NCBI GenBank assembly: GCA_963969395.1
Contig: OZ017797.1
Location: forward strand, 22,940,001-23,004,000
Direction: 5' to 3'
Length of the DNA: 64,000 nt
Origin: Pseudoscleropodium purum
Lineage: Eukaryota > Streptophyta > Bryopsida > Hypnales > Brachytheciaceae
In this document: in pieces, positions 47,344 to 60,221 of the stretch
Numbering within the stretch: position 1 is the stretch's first letter
Layout: every line of letters begins with the position of its first letter
Translations under genes and position numbers: made by a program
Notes under the pieces: model-generated
The model's input: only the letters and a program-made list of their open reading frames with translations
Database searches by the model: none
Told to the model about the DNA's origin: nothing

Positions 47344-50270
47344 GTGCATTCAGTTGCGCCGCCATTTCAATTCACTGTCTGTCTATTTTGGTCCGGACCC
47401 ATAACTCTCCGATCATTTCATTACAGCGCCGGCCTATCGACGCCAGCTTTTCACAGATTGCCACCCAGTTTCTCCGAATCGTCTCTTGAGCTGCAACGTG
47501 GGCTCAAACAATCGTCACCCAGGTTAAGTGCCTAGCCTACAGGAAGCTAGCTTCAAAAATTGCAATTAGTACACACTAATCTCGATCATTGATTTGCATT
47601 CTTCATGCTAGATTAGCATATATAGCTAGCTTTCGTTATTGCTAGTTCCATTGTAATCCTCACTCGAAGTCGCCGCCACGTTCGCTTCTCGGAGGTGGCG
47701 CATCATCGAGTGGCTCTCACAGAGTGTGCATGCCTGCGTCGTCCTAGACCCGACGGAGTGATTACAAGAATTGAACACATTCAAGATAAGAAAAGTTACT
47801 CCGTGTCAGATTGCAAGAACACTGCATGTTGAAGTCCTCCAGCTAGGGCAAGCTCTGTACGTGGAGATTGGTTCACGATCGATCGAGCGCTTTCCAGATT
47901 TGACGGCGTGGTGCGCGCTTGTAGGTGTATTCTATCGCAGTTGTCCGATCTCTTCTCACGTCAAGTATGAGTATGGAATCACATTCTTTCGAATGGTGGT
48001 TTTTGGTTAATTAGAGGAGTTGGCTTTTAATTTGCTTTCTTATGAGATTGTTACCGGAGGTTTCCGTTGTGCGCCAATTCCACTTCAATCCGCCATTGAA
48101 ATAAGTCAAGAGTTGGGGGTTTAGGGTATTTGAATTCTTGATTATTCGGTTGCGTGCAGGAAATCGAGTTTGAATCGCACCATCGCTGAACCACGGCTCT
48201 CCAGTCTTCATCGCGTCGTCCAGAAGCTAGGCCTGGACGAGTTGATTCCCCATCTCACCCATGCATCTGACCACGATCTCCATGCCCCATTCGCGATGTT
48301 CCTCTTCTTCAGCGAATGCCACCAAGACTTGGATATTCCAGGGCAGGGATTCAACCCCATGGCATTGCCCGAGATCGCCTACTCCGAGGTCCGGGACGAC
48401 ACCATTGATTACCGGCAGTTGGGAGACCGACGCTCCCCTCTCATGAAGCCCTACTTCACCACCATGAGCATGCGGGAGATCCAGGTCTTGGTGTCACAGG
48501 AGCCCAGGTTTGACAAATTTGTAACATAGTTCAAATGGATTGGCATTACTTGTAAGTAGGAGTAGTGCCATCAAATTCTTGGACGGACTACTTTCTTGGA
48601 TTAGAAAAGGAGTTGATATATATATGGGAGCTATTATATTTGTTGGGCTGCAGTGGCACGGTGAGTCTCACAGAGCCTCCGTTGGACACGGACGACTTTC
48701 TGGGATGCCGCGTGTTCTTTCGTATCGTGGCGGAAGCGGTGGAGCAGGGCATGTGCATTGTGGTTTTGAGGGAGGAGGAGCAAAGGGTTGGCTTGGTTGT
48801 GCGTATCAAGTCGCTGCGTTGGCTCAAAGCCAACGCGGAGGCTCCCAGAGAAGGAAACAGTTCTGTTCCAGGTAAAGCAATAGACGTGCACTCAATCTTC
48901 TGCACAAATCTACCTCTGGAATGTCACAGTCTCTAGTCTCTCTCACCTTCTCTAGCATCACATACATCCTCTGTTCTTTCTCCCTTACTTTCGAATACCA
49001 CATCCTTTTTTCTCCTACCTTCTACTATGACATCCTATCACCTCCCATCATTTCCCACCTACTCTAGTCACACATCCTTTGTTGGAGCTCACTCACTCAA
49101 GAGAAGAGAGACACGCAGTTCAAAACTCATTTCGTACTCTCACTATCATACTTTGCAATGTCACAAAAGTTGAATACAGATGTGAAAATTAGGAAATTGG
49201 TAATTTAACTATGAAACGAATTAGAATTTCACATTCAACATTGTTGACTCCTGGGTCAAGTACGAATTTCTTCAACGTAACTTGAACATGCAACTCTTCA
49301 TTATCACAATGTTACAGAACTCCGTATTACCAGGTGGAGTACATGGGCACCTAGGCTGTGACATTAAACAGGTCTGGGTGTAGATGATTCTAGATTGTTT
49401 TATCTACGTTCAGGATTAATGGTTTATTTTAGCATTCTGAAATTCTGGTTTTAATTATCAGTGCAGTGTGATGGTCAGACGTCTTTTTATTGCTTACATG
49501 GAATGTGTTTCAGGTCGAATTTACGTTCATGTTTAAGGAAGATGCTCACAGAGACAATGAAAAAAATTTATCGGATCTCCTAGAGCAGCAACCAAAAGGC
49601 AAGATTCGGATTTGTTTGGGAAGCAAACACCAAATTCACTTCGTATGTTAGGTACAAGAGATCTTTTCATTTATGTATAGCTGTTGTCAATGAATACAAC
49701 GTCTTTTGCTCCTTCACAAAGCATTTTTCTCTGTTGCTTTTCTTTACCAAAATCAATCAGTCCTTTCATTTCTTTATCATCCAATTTGCTGAAATCAAGA
49801 CAAATCATGTACTTGTACAAGGATTTAGGTTAAAAGTAAACAATATTTCAATTAAGGATTTGGGAGGTCAAGGGCTAACATTCATTAGTTTGCTGCGGAT
49901 CTGAACTCCCATTCTCGCAGGTCCTTCAAGCTCGCGAGCGTCTTCTTTCGAAAAGCGTCCCTCTTGGAGCACGACAAACGATGGAAAGCAAGGCAGAAAT
50001 TTGTCCGTCCGTCGTTCATTGTTCCCCTACGGACCCTCTCTTAATTAAGGTTATGGCAGATAAGACCTTCTCCAAGAAATTCGAGCCACTATCGTCTCCC
50101 CGGCATCTGATGCTTGTGCAGTTTGTCGCAAGGTGGACGTGAAATTGAAAGTGTGCACCGGGTGCAAATCAATCAACTACTGCGGACGTGAATGCCAAGT
50201 TGCAGACTGGCGGTTTCACAAGCCAATCTGCAGGGCTATGAGGAGCGTTCCCAAAGTGACGCAGCCTTGA
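47344..50270 (+). CDS. Probable multi-exon gene ending in a MYND zinc finger (model incomplete)
   Basis: Three exons join cleanly in frame: 47344-47522, 48160-48507 and 48654-48871. The last two encode protein-like sequence such as KLGLDELIPHLTHASDHDLH and DDFLGCRVFFRIVAEAVEQG. A fourth exon is likely at 49514-49642 (alternative acceptor at 49478; donor gtatgt). The final exon has a clear MYND finger at 50115-50231 (CAVC...CTGC...YC...CQ...HKPIC) and a TGA at 50268-50270. I could not connect 49921-50080 to the finger without a stop or frame change, so a small intron is unrecognised or the gene is damaged. MYND fingers bind proline-rich partner proteins. The family of the N-terminal part is not recognised. 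The N-terminus is Ser/Arg rich and poor in acidic residues, but its start is uncertain. Confidence 0.6.
50115..50231 (+). other. MYND zinc-finger coding segment
   Basis: Spacing is C-x2-C-x9-C-x2-C-x5-C-x3-C-x7-H-x3-C, with the Tyr before the fifth Cys and Gln after the sixth that typify MYND domains. All eight predicted zinc ligands are present. Confidence 0.92.
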
Positions 50271-52462
50271 ATTGAAGTGTGATAAACTTGCAAATACTAT
50301 GTTTGTGGGGATCTGCTTCTGCAGGCATTTACAGTTGCAAATTTTACTGTTGGTAGATAGATTTTGTGTATTTCTATGGGTTTTCCCTGTATGCATCTCC
50401 ATATGCGTTGTGGTCCTCTCCTGTTGTCATACCTTCTGAAGTTCTTGTAAGATGATAATAGTGGGCTCTTTGGACTTTAGGATACGTCACGTTAAAACCT
50501 CCATTGTGTATCCGGGAGCAAACCAAGCAGTCCATGCAGTTTCTCCTGTTGTGAACATGAGGGTACCCCCAAACCACCACATTTTGCTATTGTGCCTAGG
50601 TACTGTTATTAGACCAAAATTTATCTTTTCATTTGTTTTTGTTGCCAAGTGAAAGGAGGATCTAATGCATCAAAGAATGTGACATTTGAATATAGTATGC
50701 AAAAGCTATGAAGGAACTAAGTTTGGTTATAAAAGCAGTTCTTCCACATAGTTATATAATTGATTTTCGGAGATGTACACATAGTGTTGATGGTGGTATA
50801 GGGTCAGTGGTGTATTTCAGGGTGTCTGGCTTTCTTCTTATACAGTAGGAAGTGTTAATCTTGTGCACAATACAAAAGGACTTGCTCAAGTGAACAGGAA
50901 TCTCTTACAAGTTTAGGTAATTTTTTCTTCAAATAGATTGTACTCCATTTGAAAAATTGCAAGTGAGAAACAACTACGACCAATTCTAGTTTGTTTGTTT
51001 TACTAGGTTAGTAGGTCCTTGACTCTATTGACCTCTAAAATTGAAAGCCATTTTGAAGGTGTTTTGAATCTTCATTTTACAAGTTATAAAAAGTTGAAGT
51101 TCATACTTTGATGAGTCACTTTTAGGCAAAAATTAACCAAAGGATTTCATAGAAAGTCAAGTCTTCATCATCTTTATAAAGTTTGGTTTCAATATAAGTC
51201 ATAAATTGCAAGATTATAATGTAAAAGTGAAGAATTCTTTTTAGGAAATCAATGTTTTGGTGTAGATGAGATTGTGCTTTTGACTAGCTCTTTTAGATAT
51301 ATAACATTTTTGAAAGTTGACATTATGTATTCATTCTCAAGGTAAACAAGTTCCACATGTATGAAAAAAAGTCTTGCACTAAAAGAAACATGCATTTTAT
51401 GTGATAAGTACTAATTTCTTAAAATGTTTTTTTGGTAATATTCAATGCAGTAGATCAATTTTTTGATGTCAACATTGTTTTTAAAAGTTTTTAAAAGCAT
51501 ACCAAAAAGCTCCAACCCGCTCTCTCCTATTCCAAAGATTGGCTAACACCTTGCCAATATGGTTTTGACACTATTTAAGGCTATGATATGAAACATGTCT
51601 CTACCTCATTTACCAAAACTCCTCCATCCAATGACTCTTTGCTACAAACCCTAAACTACCTATGCTTTGGAATTTTTTAGAAATAGAAATACAATAGTGA
51701 ATCTTCTTTTAAATCTAAATACATCATTTGACACCTAACTTGATTCTCTCAAGAATGAACTCAAGTTCAAGTCACACTTCATAATTTTAAGTCAAAATAG
51801 TCATTCTAAAAATGAATCAACCCATTTTGGGTTGCTCAAAATTTGGAGGGTTAAGAATATTCAAACACCATTCAAACACAAATTCTTTGATGCCTTTCAT
51901 ACATGTTGGGAATAATGTCCACAAGGATGTGTCTTATTTAGTGTATTCCAATACCAACATTCAAAAGATGTTGACACATTCTTAGCTTGAAGAGATAAGT
52001 ACTAATAAATTCCTATGCAATGTCTAAACCACAATCACAATTGAGTGGAAGGAGAGGCCAAAATTGAATTCCACTTAATTACAAACTACACTAAAATTTA
52101 CCTTGTATTTTAGGATAATCTAATACCCTTGGTGACACTTCTTCCTGAAGAATACAATCCTTTGTATACCAAAACTCTTGTGCTAACACCTTCAGTTTTC
52201 ATGCACTTAAGAAAGTTGTATAGCCCTCTCAAAGAAAATGATGTAATGCCAACTCAATTAAGGCAGTCACATTTCGACTATGTTCGTATTGAAAGGATCT
52301 GAATAGGTTTTCTCTCACCTTGGTGGAGACAGAAAACACCAATCCCAAGCTTATGTAGTGCCCTACGTGTTTCTACAAAAATTTGCTTTTCCAGCGAGAG
52401 TACTCTCCAAAAACTGAGGCATCCTACTAATCCTGGCGGAGTTAAGAAAAACTATGGTGCAA
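50271..52462. other. Spacer between the MYND-type gene and UTP23
   Basis: Presumably includes both 3' UTRs at its ends (genes converge here). The middle is AT-rich with no recognised feature. Confidence 0.45.
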
Positions 52463-55327
52463 TTAAGATCCAATTTTCTCTGTTTCCTTGTTTTGTGATG
52501 GCCTCTTCCGCCGGTGTCGAGTCTTTTTCTTTTTCTCCAGAGCCTCAACTCCAACATCAGTTGCAGCCGAATTCTGCTTCTGGAAAAGCCATCAGGACCA
52601 CACCGTGTAAGCAACACTATTTCTCAACCTCCACAGAATATTTTTCATACGACGCTGAATAAACTAAACAGTGAAGAAGCTCTCGCTGATTATGTCATAA
52701 GTCAATATACAAACCAAAATTCAACCACTTTAAGCTCAGAAAGCATGCCCTGGGTCACTATGAGAATCAGGTCTTTAGTAAAAAATTTACATCAGTTTGC
52801 GAAGGCCCGACTGAAAACGAAGCACTAACAAAAAAGATACTACCAACAAAGATGAGCGAGCGAAAGAGCCGTATGACTGACCTGTCCAGTGCTTTTCTGC
52901 TCCACTTTAATCTTCTTCTTACACGATAGAGGATTGGGTCCCTGTTAAAAAGAAGAAACATCGGTCAGCTGCAATTTATCAAAGAAAAAATTCCATCTAT
53001 TGACATTTCGTTTTTTGCACTTGATTTCAATTCAACAGAAAATAAATGAGCAAAATTTAAGATGGTGCAAATTTCTAGATAGTTGTACAAAAAGTTTCAA
53101 AGTTCACCTGTATGGTGAATGAAATCTCTCCCTAACCGTATGGTGAGTTAAGACGTTACATTACTCGCTACTCAAGATTATTTCACTTACATGTGGATCC
53201 TCTATTAGTGAATGTGATAGAGAATATAGAATTGAAGTGAAGCAGCCAATCAGAGTCACCCACAGCTGCGATGACTGTGATCAGGTCCTCAGCATGGAAA
53301 GCAGTAGACATAATGAAGATTACTCCAACCACTGATAACAACCCTTGCTTGATCCCACTCCAGCACTCTTGAAAGACATAACCCTAATCCTAGTGAAGAC
53401 ATAATCAAGGTTCAAAACACCCATGCAGCATCACTACCATTGCCAAGTCTAAACACGATGAGCACCTTAGCACGTTTCCTTTTGAATACCGGCCGATCTG
53501 CCGCTCCAAGGGGATTCTGGCCCCTCTTAACCTTCTTCTTTTGCTCCACGGGCAAAATTGAGCCATCGGCAGCAGCAACATCAATTCCTTTTACACCATC
53601 CTCCTCTTCTTTCTTCTCTTGTCGCAGTCTCAATAAGTATTTCTCCCGCTCACTCAATCGGTTTCGTTCTAGCTCACCCATCTTGGCATACTGTCTTTGC
53701 GTGTCTGAAGGAGGCTCCAAAACAAGTGATGTGTTGTTTGCATATATCAAAGCCCCGCCATGAACCTAGTATCAATAAAACACACGTTAAGCCTCCACCA
53801 TCATTACGAGACATATAGATATGTGTGTGCAGTCTCCCCTAGAACATAAATACTAATGATGCACACAAGGGAAAAAAACAAGGGATCTGTTAGCGTACAC
53901 ACCTTGCGAAACCGCTTTCGCATGTCCACATCTTGTGTAGCCACGAAATAGTGCTCCTCATTGTGACTACCCACCAAAGCAGACACACACTCTGCTGCTG
54001 GGAGAAGCTCATGTTCACACCTACCAATGCCACAGACTATAATCATGTGCTACACTTTCTAAGATGTTTACGCAAACCAGCAATAACTTACACAGAGACA
54101 AACAAAGAAATTTCTCAATTTCCCATCGAACCAACTCCTGAATCACAGATTCTGACAAATTCGTCCTAAACCCAAGGCCCTAAACAAAAGAAGTTTCAAT
54201 ATCCCACCCAGTTAACTTCTCGATCACAACTTCTGACAATTAAACTGGAATAGCGAGTATAAAAGGCACTGGTAACCAGAGATGACATAATTAATTGTTG
54301 CTTAAAAATTTCAAACAGAAGACTTCCTGCTCAATTCATATGTAATGGGAGATATCAAGTTCGAAAGCTACTGAAAATGCACTTCTCATGAGCTAAAACG
54401 CGCCACCTAATTAAAAGCATTTAGATCGCAGGAAATAATCACAGGTGCGCGGTGAATACACAAACAGCCTACAGAGAGTGACCGGTTCGCATTTTCTATA
54501 TTTCTAGGTCAAAATCTTGCAAGTGATAGCACTTATCCATATTCACTTGGAAGGATTTCAAGAATATACACTTCCAAGAAGCCTTATCAATGTTTTGATT
54601 CTCAATCTTTGAATTACACTGACTAATTCAGGTTTTCTGGCTAGGGTTTCAAATAAAACCAACAAGGCATTCATACTGCTGTTCTGGTTTAAGTTGTACA
54701 TTCAAGCTTACACTAAGAAAAACAAGGAAATTTCCCATCTTCCATCCATCCACCTCCTAGATCACAACTCCTGACAATTAAACCCCAAACACTGCACGTT
54801 AACCCTAAATTTCCAATCTCAGCTTCCAACAAACTCCTCAATCTCAGCTTCTGACAATGAACCCTAAACCCTAAATCCTTAAACCCAAAACCCTAAATCC
54901 TAAACAGAACACCACGACCAATTGCAGAAATCAGAATTAGAATGTGACCATACTTGATCAAATCAAGACGCCGAGCAGCAAGTGCAGATCCGGAGTACGC
55001 CTCGCCGAGTTTCTTCAGCTCTGCGATCACACACCTGCGATTCATCCCGATTCGCAAAACTCCATCAAACTGCAAACCGAAACCCTAATACTGCCAATCC
55101 ATAGCCGAAAAATCGAACCCTCCAAAAGAGACGAACCTGGTGACGAGAGGCTTGGCAGGAGCGCCAAGAATAGCCGACAGAGAATCTTGCAATCCCCCAA
55201 GTCGTTGCGTGAGACAGTAATGCACAAAAGTGCCGTCACAGAGCACTTTGAAAGGGTCCCGGAATCCGAAACAGGTCTTGTAGAAGCTCACATGACGTCG
55301 CAACTGTTTCTGCTTCTTAACCCTCAT
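52463..55327 (-). CDS. UTP23: UTP23, small-subunit processome rRNA-processing factor, 6 exons, 288 aa
   Basis: Exons on the minus strand: 55327-55137, 55034-54954, 54020-53903, 53765-53466, 52941-52882, 52579-52463; all introns are GT-AG and frames connect. UTP23 is a nucleolar PIN-like protein needed for early 18S rRNA processing. The N-terminus MRVKKQKQLRRHVSFYKTCF and the following GFRDPFKVLCDGTFVH block are hallmarks of the FCF1/UTP23 family. HYFVATQD corresponds to the fourth PIN region. The Cys/His cluster KCEHELLPAAEC fits the zinc-binding insert typical of UTP23. The conserved GPNPLSCKKK block and a Lys/Arg-rich tail close the protein. An in-frame Met 32 codons upstream (55423) is rejected because family members start at MRVKK. 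Confidence 0.95.
54855..54908. repeat. Telomere-like (CCCTAAA) repeats in UTP23 intron 2
   Basis: Five loosely spaced accctaaa/accctaaatcc words occur close together, and another aaaccctaa lies in intron 1 near 55081. Telo-box motifs (AAACCCTAA) are common near the 5' ends of plant ribosome-biogenesis genes, which fits UTP23. A regulatory role here is inference. Confidence 0.5.
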
Positions 55328-55983
55328 TGTTTGCAATTCTTTGAACACAAAACCGCAAAAATCTTGTGAAGCTCTTTCTCTCTCACTTAAAAAAACACAC
55401 GTGCAATTCGCGAATACTTGCACACTCAGGGTTCCGCTCTGGCTCCGGCTCTCATCAATTTGGCTGCGATCTTATGCCATATCAGTTATTGAACCAAAAG
55501 CAAAGTAAGGAGCTTTAAGAGGGGAGGCGGAATCGTCCCTGGGAGATGAGTCTGCCTTCTGAATCCCAGTGCTAACATAAGTTATAGTCGTTTGTAGTTA
55601 CAATAGCTGCTTCCACAATGGAGCAACCTCCTCAAAAGTAAACTGAAAGTAAAAGTTTGTACGATCCCCAAAAGAGAAAAATCACAATGTGATATTAAAG
55701 AGGGACCCGTGGGCACCCGACGCTTATCTGCCCTATCAGGAAAATTCCTTATCCACCCCAACTTCTATACTGGACCCTTTTGCCAATTGCGCAGCTTCGC
55801 TCTTCCCCTTTCAAATCCACATAATTTTGCCTGCACCTTGCTTGCTCCTCTCCATTCTTCATCGTTCTTTCGAACCAGAAATTCCAGCATTCCAGCATTC
55901 CCTTCAGTTTCTTCCCTTTTTGCAAATTATTTCTGTTGTAGAGATTGCAAAACCGCACAACAGGGGGAACTCAGCAGTTGTCC
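55328..55983. promoter_or_regulatory. Shared intergenic promoter region of UTP23 and TL15
   Basis: The start codons of the two divergent genes are only 656 bp apart, so this stretch must contain both promoters and both 5' leaders. GC content is raised in 55430-55560 and in the pyrimidine-rich stretch 55780-55930. I saw no convincing TATA box for either gene. Reading frames inside it (for example 55689-56165) run over the TL15 start in other frames and are not genes. Confidence 0.6.
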
Positions 55984-58900
55984 ATGGCTGCTCTTCCCAC
56001 TATTTGTTTGTCAGCTTTGAGGGCGCTCATTCATGGAGCCGATGGCTCCACTGCTGCGCCTTCCAGTGTGCAATGGACAAGCAATGTCGCACAACCTTCG
56101 TCTTCGTCTCTGGGCACAACGTGTTTGGCGACCTCCAGAAGTGTGGACGAGAATCTTTATTATAAAGAAGCTGATGAGAAGTCCAGACAGGTGGGTGCAT
56201 ATTAGGGTTCTCTGAATTGCTAAGTGCCATTTTCCAAGAATTTCAATTTGAGTATAATTTCATTCGATGAACGTGCTGTATCAGCAATGCCAGTGAATGT
56301 CAGATTCTTTTGCGAAAAGACTTAAAGGTTGTAGTCGGCGATTGCTTTTGGGTGGTCTGTGAGGATTTTATTGATTGGATAGTTATGACAACTCTCCCTT
56401 CTCCGTTGTGGATCTCAGATTGAAAAGAAAAATAATTACAGTTGGATGTTGATGGGGACTGAGTTTATTGTGAGAACTTACTTTGATTTGGTTGCCTGAA
56501 TAGAGAACTGTCAGATGGAGCTAGAGAATTCCTAAGTAAATCTTTCTCAATGAATTCTTGGTTCAACAAGACTTAGATGAGCTTGCAATTGTGCCCGAAA
56601 GGGGTAAGGATACTCTTTTTCGGAAATCAAGGATTGATTTTAGAGATGTTTAAGTCAGCTCCTCAAGAATTTTATGAATATTACTATAATGTTGGTACAA
56701 TTTCAGAATTCAACCGTGAGGATTCAACATGCTCTGTAGAAAAAGAATGAGTATTAATCGAGCCATATTCGATTTCACTGGTTGTAATGACGCTTCTGGT
56801 ATTAGAAACTCGTTTGCGGTAATTCAGTAACCAAGTAGAATAATCAGAATCAATGAAGGATTGTAACTGAGTTTCTCTCCTCCAGTTTGCAAGTGGTTTC
56901 CATTTGGGGTCCTTATTCAGCTTTTGAGATCAAATTTATTGTGTTTTTGTTATGTACAGGTTGAGTACACGGAACGAGATTATGAATTTGCAGGGTTGCA
57001 AAGGTTTGGACGTGCTAGCCTCGCTGCCCTTGCAGCAGCTTCACTGTGTTACTCAGCTCCAGACCCTGCGCTTGCCTTTAGAGTAAGTCAATCCCAATGA
57101 TTGATACCATTCTACTACAGTCAACACATCACTCTGTGGGTGTTCATTTGCAATGAATGAATTATTAACTTGTTCTCGAGCACTTTCGTTCGAGGTTGTA
57201 AGTTACAGCTTCTAAAGAGGTCGAAATCTCCAACTTCAAATTTGGAAAACGTATGTTACTGTGGCCTCTTCTAATTACTGTGATCTACAGTTAATGCCGT
57301 GTGTGGTGTACTATCTGGTTTTATAATACCATTGCTTGACAAGGTAGACTTGTTTAAACTTGCAATGAATCATATTGTAAGATAACGACACCGAATTGCA
57401 ACCCGTATCCAGATGGTATCATGACCTAATGCTTATTTGTAAACTTTTGTGTGCTAAAGATGAATGCCATTTCTGATGTAATGAGTGGACTGTGTGATTT
57501 TGCAGGGTGGCGGTCCATATGGGCAAGAGGTGACTCGTGGGCAAGACTTGACAGGAAGAGACTTTAGTGGTCAAACATTGATCAAACAAGATTTCAAGAC
57601 GGTAATGTCATTGTAATCATCTCGTTTGACTCTACGTCTCATTGAAGATTACATTTCCTTGTATCCTATTTTCATATGATTATCAAAATTAAGAGATTGT
57701 CAATTATTAAACTTCGTATGTTTTGTTACATGCAGTCCATATTGCGGCAAGCAAACTTTAAAGGGGCAAAGCTACTAGGTGCTAGTTTCTTCGACTCGGA
57801 CTTGACTGGTAATTGCATTCGCCGCTCTTCCTCTATCACACAAAATTGCACTTTCAGTAGATTTTTTAGACAAGATCAAGAATGTCCTTGCATTAATACA
57901 TGACTCTGGGAGGATTTCAACTATTAGTTGGGGCTAATTTTGAAGTGATTTGGAGGTAAAAAAATCAGTAGTACGTGAGCCCCTTCTAGCACTCAGCTTT
58001 TAGCCTCGGACTAAAGTCCAAGATCCTCCCAATGTGGTGCATTTTTTTTTTTGTGGATGTAAGATTTTGTGGGCTCATGAGACTTGTGTTGTTTTTTAGG
58101 AGCTGATCTTACTGACGCAGACCTCCGGGGGTGTGACTTCTCATTAGCAAATGTTCAAAAGGTATATTTTCCTGTTACTGGGCATCATTTGGGAGTGATC
58201 CTCTTCTGTAACTGAGGTTGTTGAGTAGACTATTCTGTAGACATGTTTGAATGTGAGGTCATATGTGGATTTTTGAAGGTTGAATGATCAGCGGGTTCAA
58301 ATGTTAGAGGGGTTGTATTGTGGAGATCGTTTCTGTATTGAGCACGAGGAGTTGATTCCTGCTTGTATGATCAATTGTACAGGCAAACTTGACCAATGCC
58401 AATCTGGAGGGAGCTTTGGTAACCGGTAACACATCGTTTAAAAATACCGTGATCACTGGTGCTGGTAAGTCTAAAATTGTACTACTATATTTATCGAAAG
58501 TAGTCTTCAATTTGGCTCACATTCCTGAATTGAATCCTGAGTATCATGATCAGAAATGATCAATATGGTCTGTCTTATCATCCAAACGTATTGTTTATGG
58601 GTACGAAAGTATACCTTCTTCGATGTTGTCATCCTGTTGCTTAAGCTAATTAAATTTGCTTACCGGCGACCGTGACTTTGTCTATGATAGACTTCACTGA
58701 AGTAGGCTGGAGAGATGACCAGCGGAAAGATCTGTGCAAGGTCGCTGACGGGTAAATTGTGGCAACCACTTTCCATCGTTGTTGAACTTCTGAAATTAGA
58801 ATTGAAGAATAGAATAAAAATCCTCCTGAACAAAATCAATCCATAAGCATGACCTCAATGAAACCCATTTTTATGGAGGTTGCAACCAAGCATTGGGTAT

Positions 58901-59220
58901 TTAAGACATGGTCATATCTCATGATGTTTTTCTTTCTTTAACGTTAATGTTGTCCTTTCTAGACTTTTGGTTAAACATAATGGCATTGGATCTTAACATT
59001 GAGGTTACATATGGTAACATGAAAATACAATCCCATTATTATGAAATAAAATCTCTTGCCACTCGTATAGCTTGACATAACATTTTCTCACAACCAGGCT
59101 CTATTTTCACATTACCAACTCCTTTCCAATAAAACCAATTCACTGAATTGTCTTCTTCTTTGCAGAACAAACCCTGTGACCGGGAACTCAACTCGGGAGA
59201 CCCTCTTATGTGACTATTGA
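55984..59220 (+). CDS. TL15: TL15-type thylakoid lumen pentapeptide-repeat protein, 8 exons, 252 aa
   Basis: Exons: 55984-56190, 56960-57082, 57506-57601, 57736-57808, 58100-58161, 58383-58464, 58691-58751, 59166-59220; all GT-AG and in frame. Residues 1 to about 80 are Ser/Thr/Ala rich, like a chloroplast transit peptide. A hydrophobic lumen-targeting segment follows (SLAALAAASLC), ending in DPALA, with predicted cleavage after A108. The mature part (about 144 aa, 15 kDa) begins FRGGGPYGQ and carries A(D/N)Lxx pentapeptide repeats from about 123 to 213, which fold as a right-handed quadrilateral helix. The C-terminus (DLCKVADG..TLLCDY) has two cysteines that could form a disulphide. The sequence closely matches Arabidopsis TL15 (At2g44920). 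There is no adjacent twin arginine, so Tat export is not supported by sequence. Molecular function of the family is not settled. Confidence 0.95.
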
Positions 59221-59566
59221 AGGACCTGAAAAGTAGAGCTTGCAAATCAACTCCAGTAGCTGCACAAGGAAGTTTTGAAGACGTGAGGGTCAAGGATGAA
59301 ACAGATTGATAAAAGATCATAGTATTTTGGTACTTCGATTGGTGTTAGCCTAGCCTGGTCAGAGGTTGAAGTCTTGGATCAACTAGTCTTGGATCTAGAC
59401 TCCACATTGATTTCCTGAAAGACGAGTGGGATTTTGAGCAATCGGGAAGTGCTTTTTTGAGACTTCAATGCAGATGGGTCGTCCCTGCCAACTCATTCAA
59501 TTCTGTTCCAGTTGGGTGTTGCCATGTGGATAAAGAATGCTGGAATGACGGCAGGGAGATGGTAGG
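59221..59566 (+). other. Probable TL15 3' UTR and downstream spacer
   Basis: Moderately GC-rich sequence directly after the stop codon. No second gene recognised. Confidence 0.4.
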
Positions 59567-59570
59567 TTAA

Positions 59571-59768
59571 CCCTTAAATGCCAAAGGGGTGACCCTCGAA
59601 ATCATTACCGTGTGAATCACTAGTCTCCAAAATTGCAAAAGTAGTTATTGTAAGTCAAACTATTGTAGAAGATTTTCCCTTTCCGAAACAAAATTTGAGG
59701 ATGAATAGTTACACTTATGTCCCTTGTCATCCATAGGATACAAAAACATCCACCTTTGTGTTTAAGGG
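59571..59768. mobile_element. Short TTAA-flanked MITE, 198 bp
   Basis: Ends cccttaaatgccaaagg and cctttgtgtttaaggg form imperfect inverted repeats (first eight bases perfect), flanked by TTAA at 59567-59570 and 59769-59772. The interior is homologous to the element at 27281-27503. Confidence 0.8.
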
Positions 59769-59772
59769 TTAA

Positions 59773-60217
59773 AGCAAGAATTGCGTTTAGTCTAGGACCT
59801 AATTTTGCTCTTTCTTTGCATCCAAGTGTATTGGTAGTAGAAATTGCACACAATGTGGATTTGGGGCTCAAAGGGCTTGGAATTGAATTGACTTTTACAC
59901 ATGGCAAAAGTTTCATTCATTATTCCACAATCTTAGCAAACACTTTTGGATTGTTAGTGGAATGATTTAGGGAATTAAGAGAATTAAACTAGCATCCAAA
60001 AGGGTACATCTAGTCTCCTTTTAGAGTGCACAATAGTAAACTTTGTAATTTTGCTTTGACCACCTATAATGTGTCCTTCATGTTCCAAAAAATAGTCAAC
60101 CAAAAATACATGTGAAATATTTCATGTTTTGTCATTCTTTTGTAGAAAAAATATATTGTGAATCTAATAAGTGAAACTATGTGTAGTGATCAAATGGTTT
60201 ACAATGAGTTTCTTTCC
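59773..60217. other. Intergenic DNA, nothing recognised
   Basis: AT-rich spacer between two TTAA elements. Confidence 0.4.
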
Positions 60218-60221
60218 TTAA

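Noticed and set aside
47771..48010. 79-codon frame in the first intron of the MYND-type gene
   Set aside because: It cannot be joined in frame to the neighbouring exons, while 47344-47522 can; an alternative exon remains possible.
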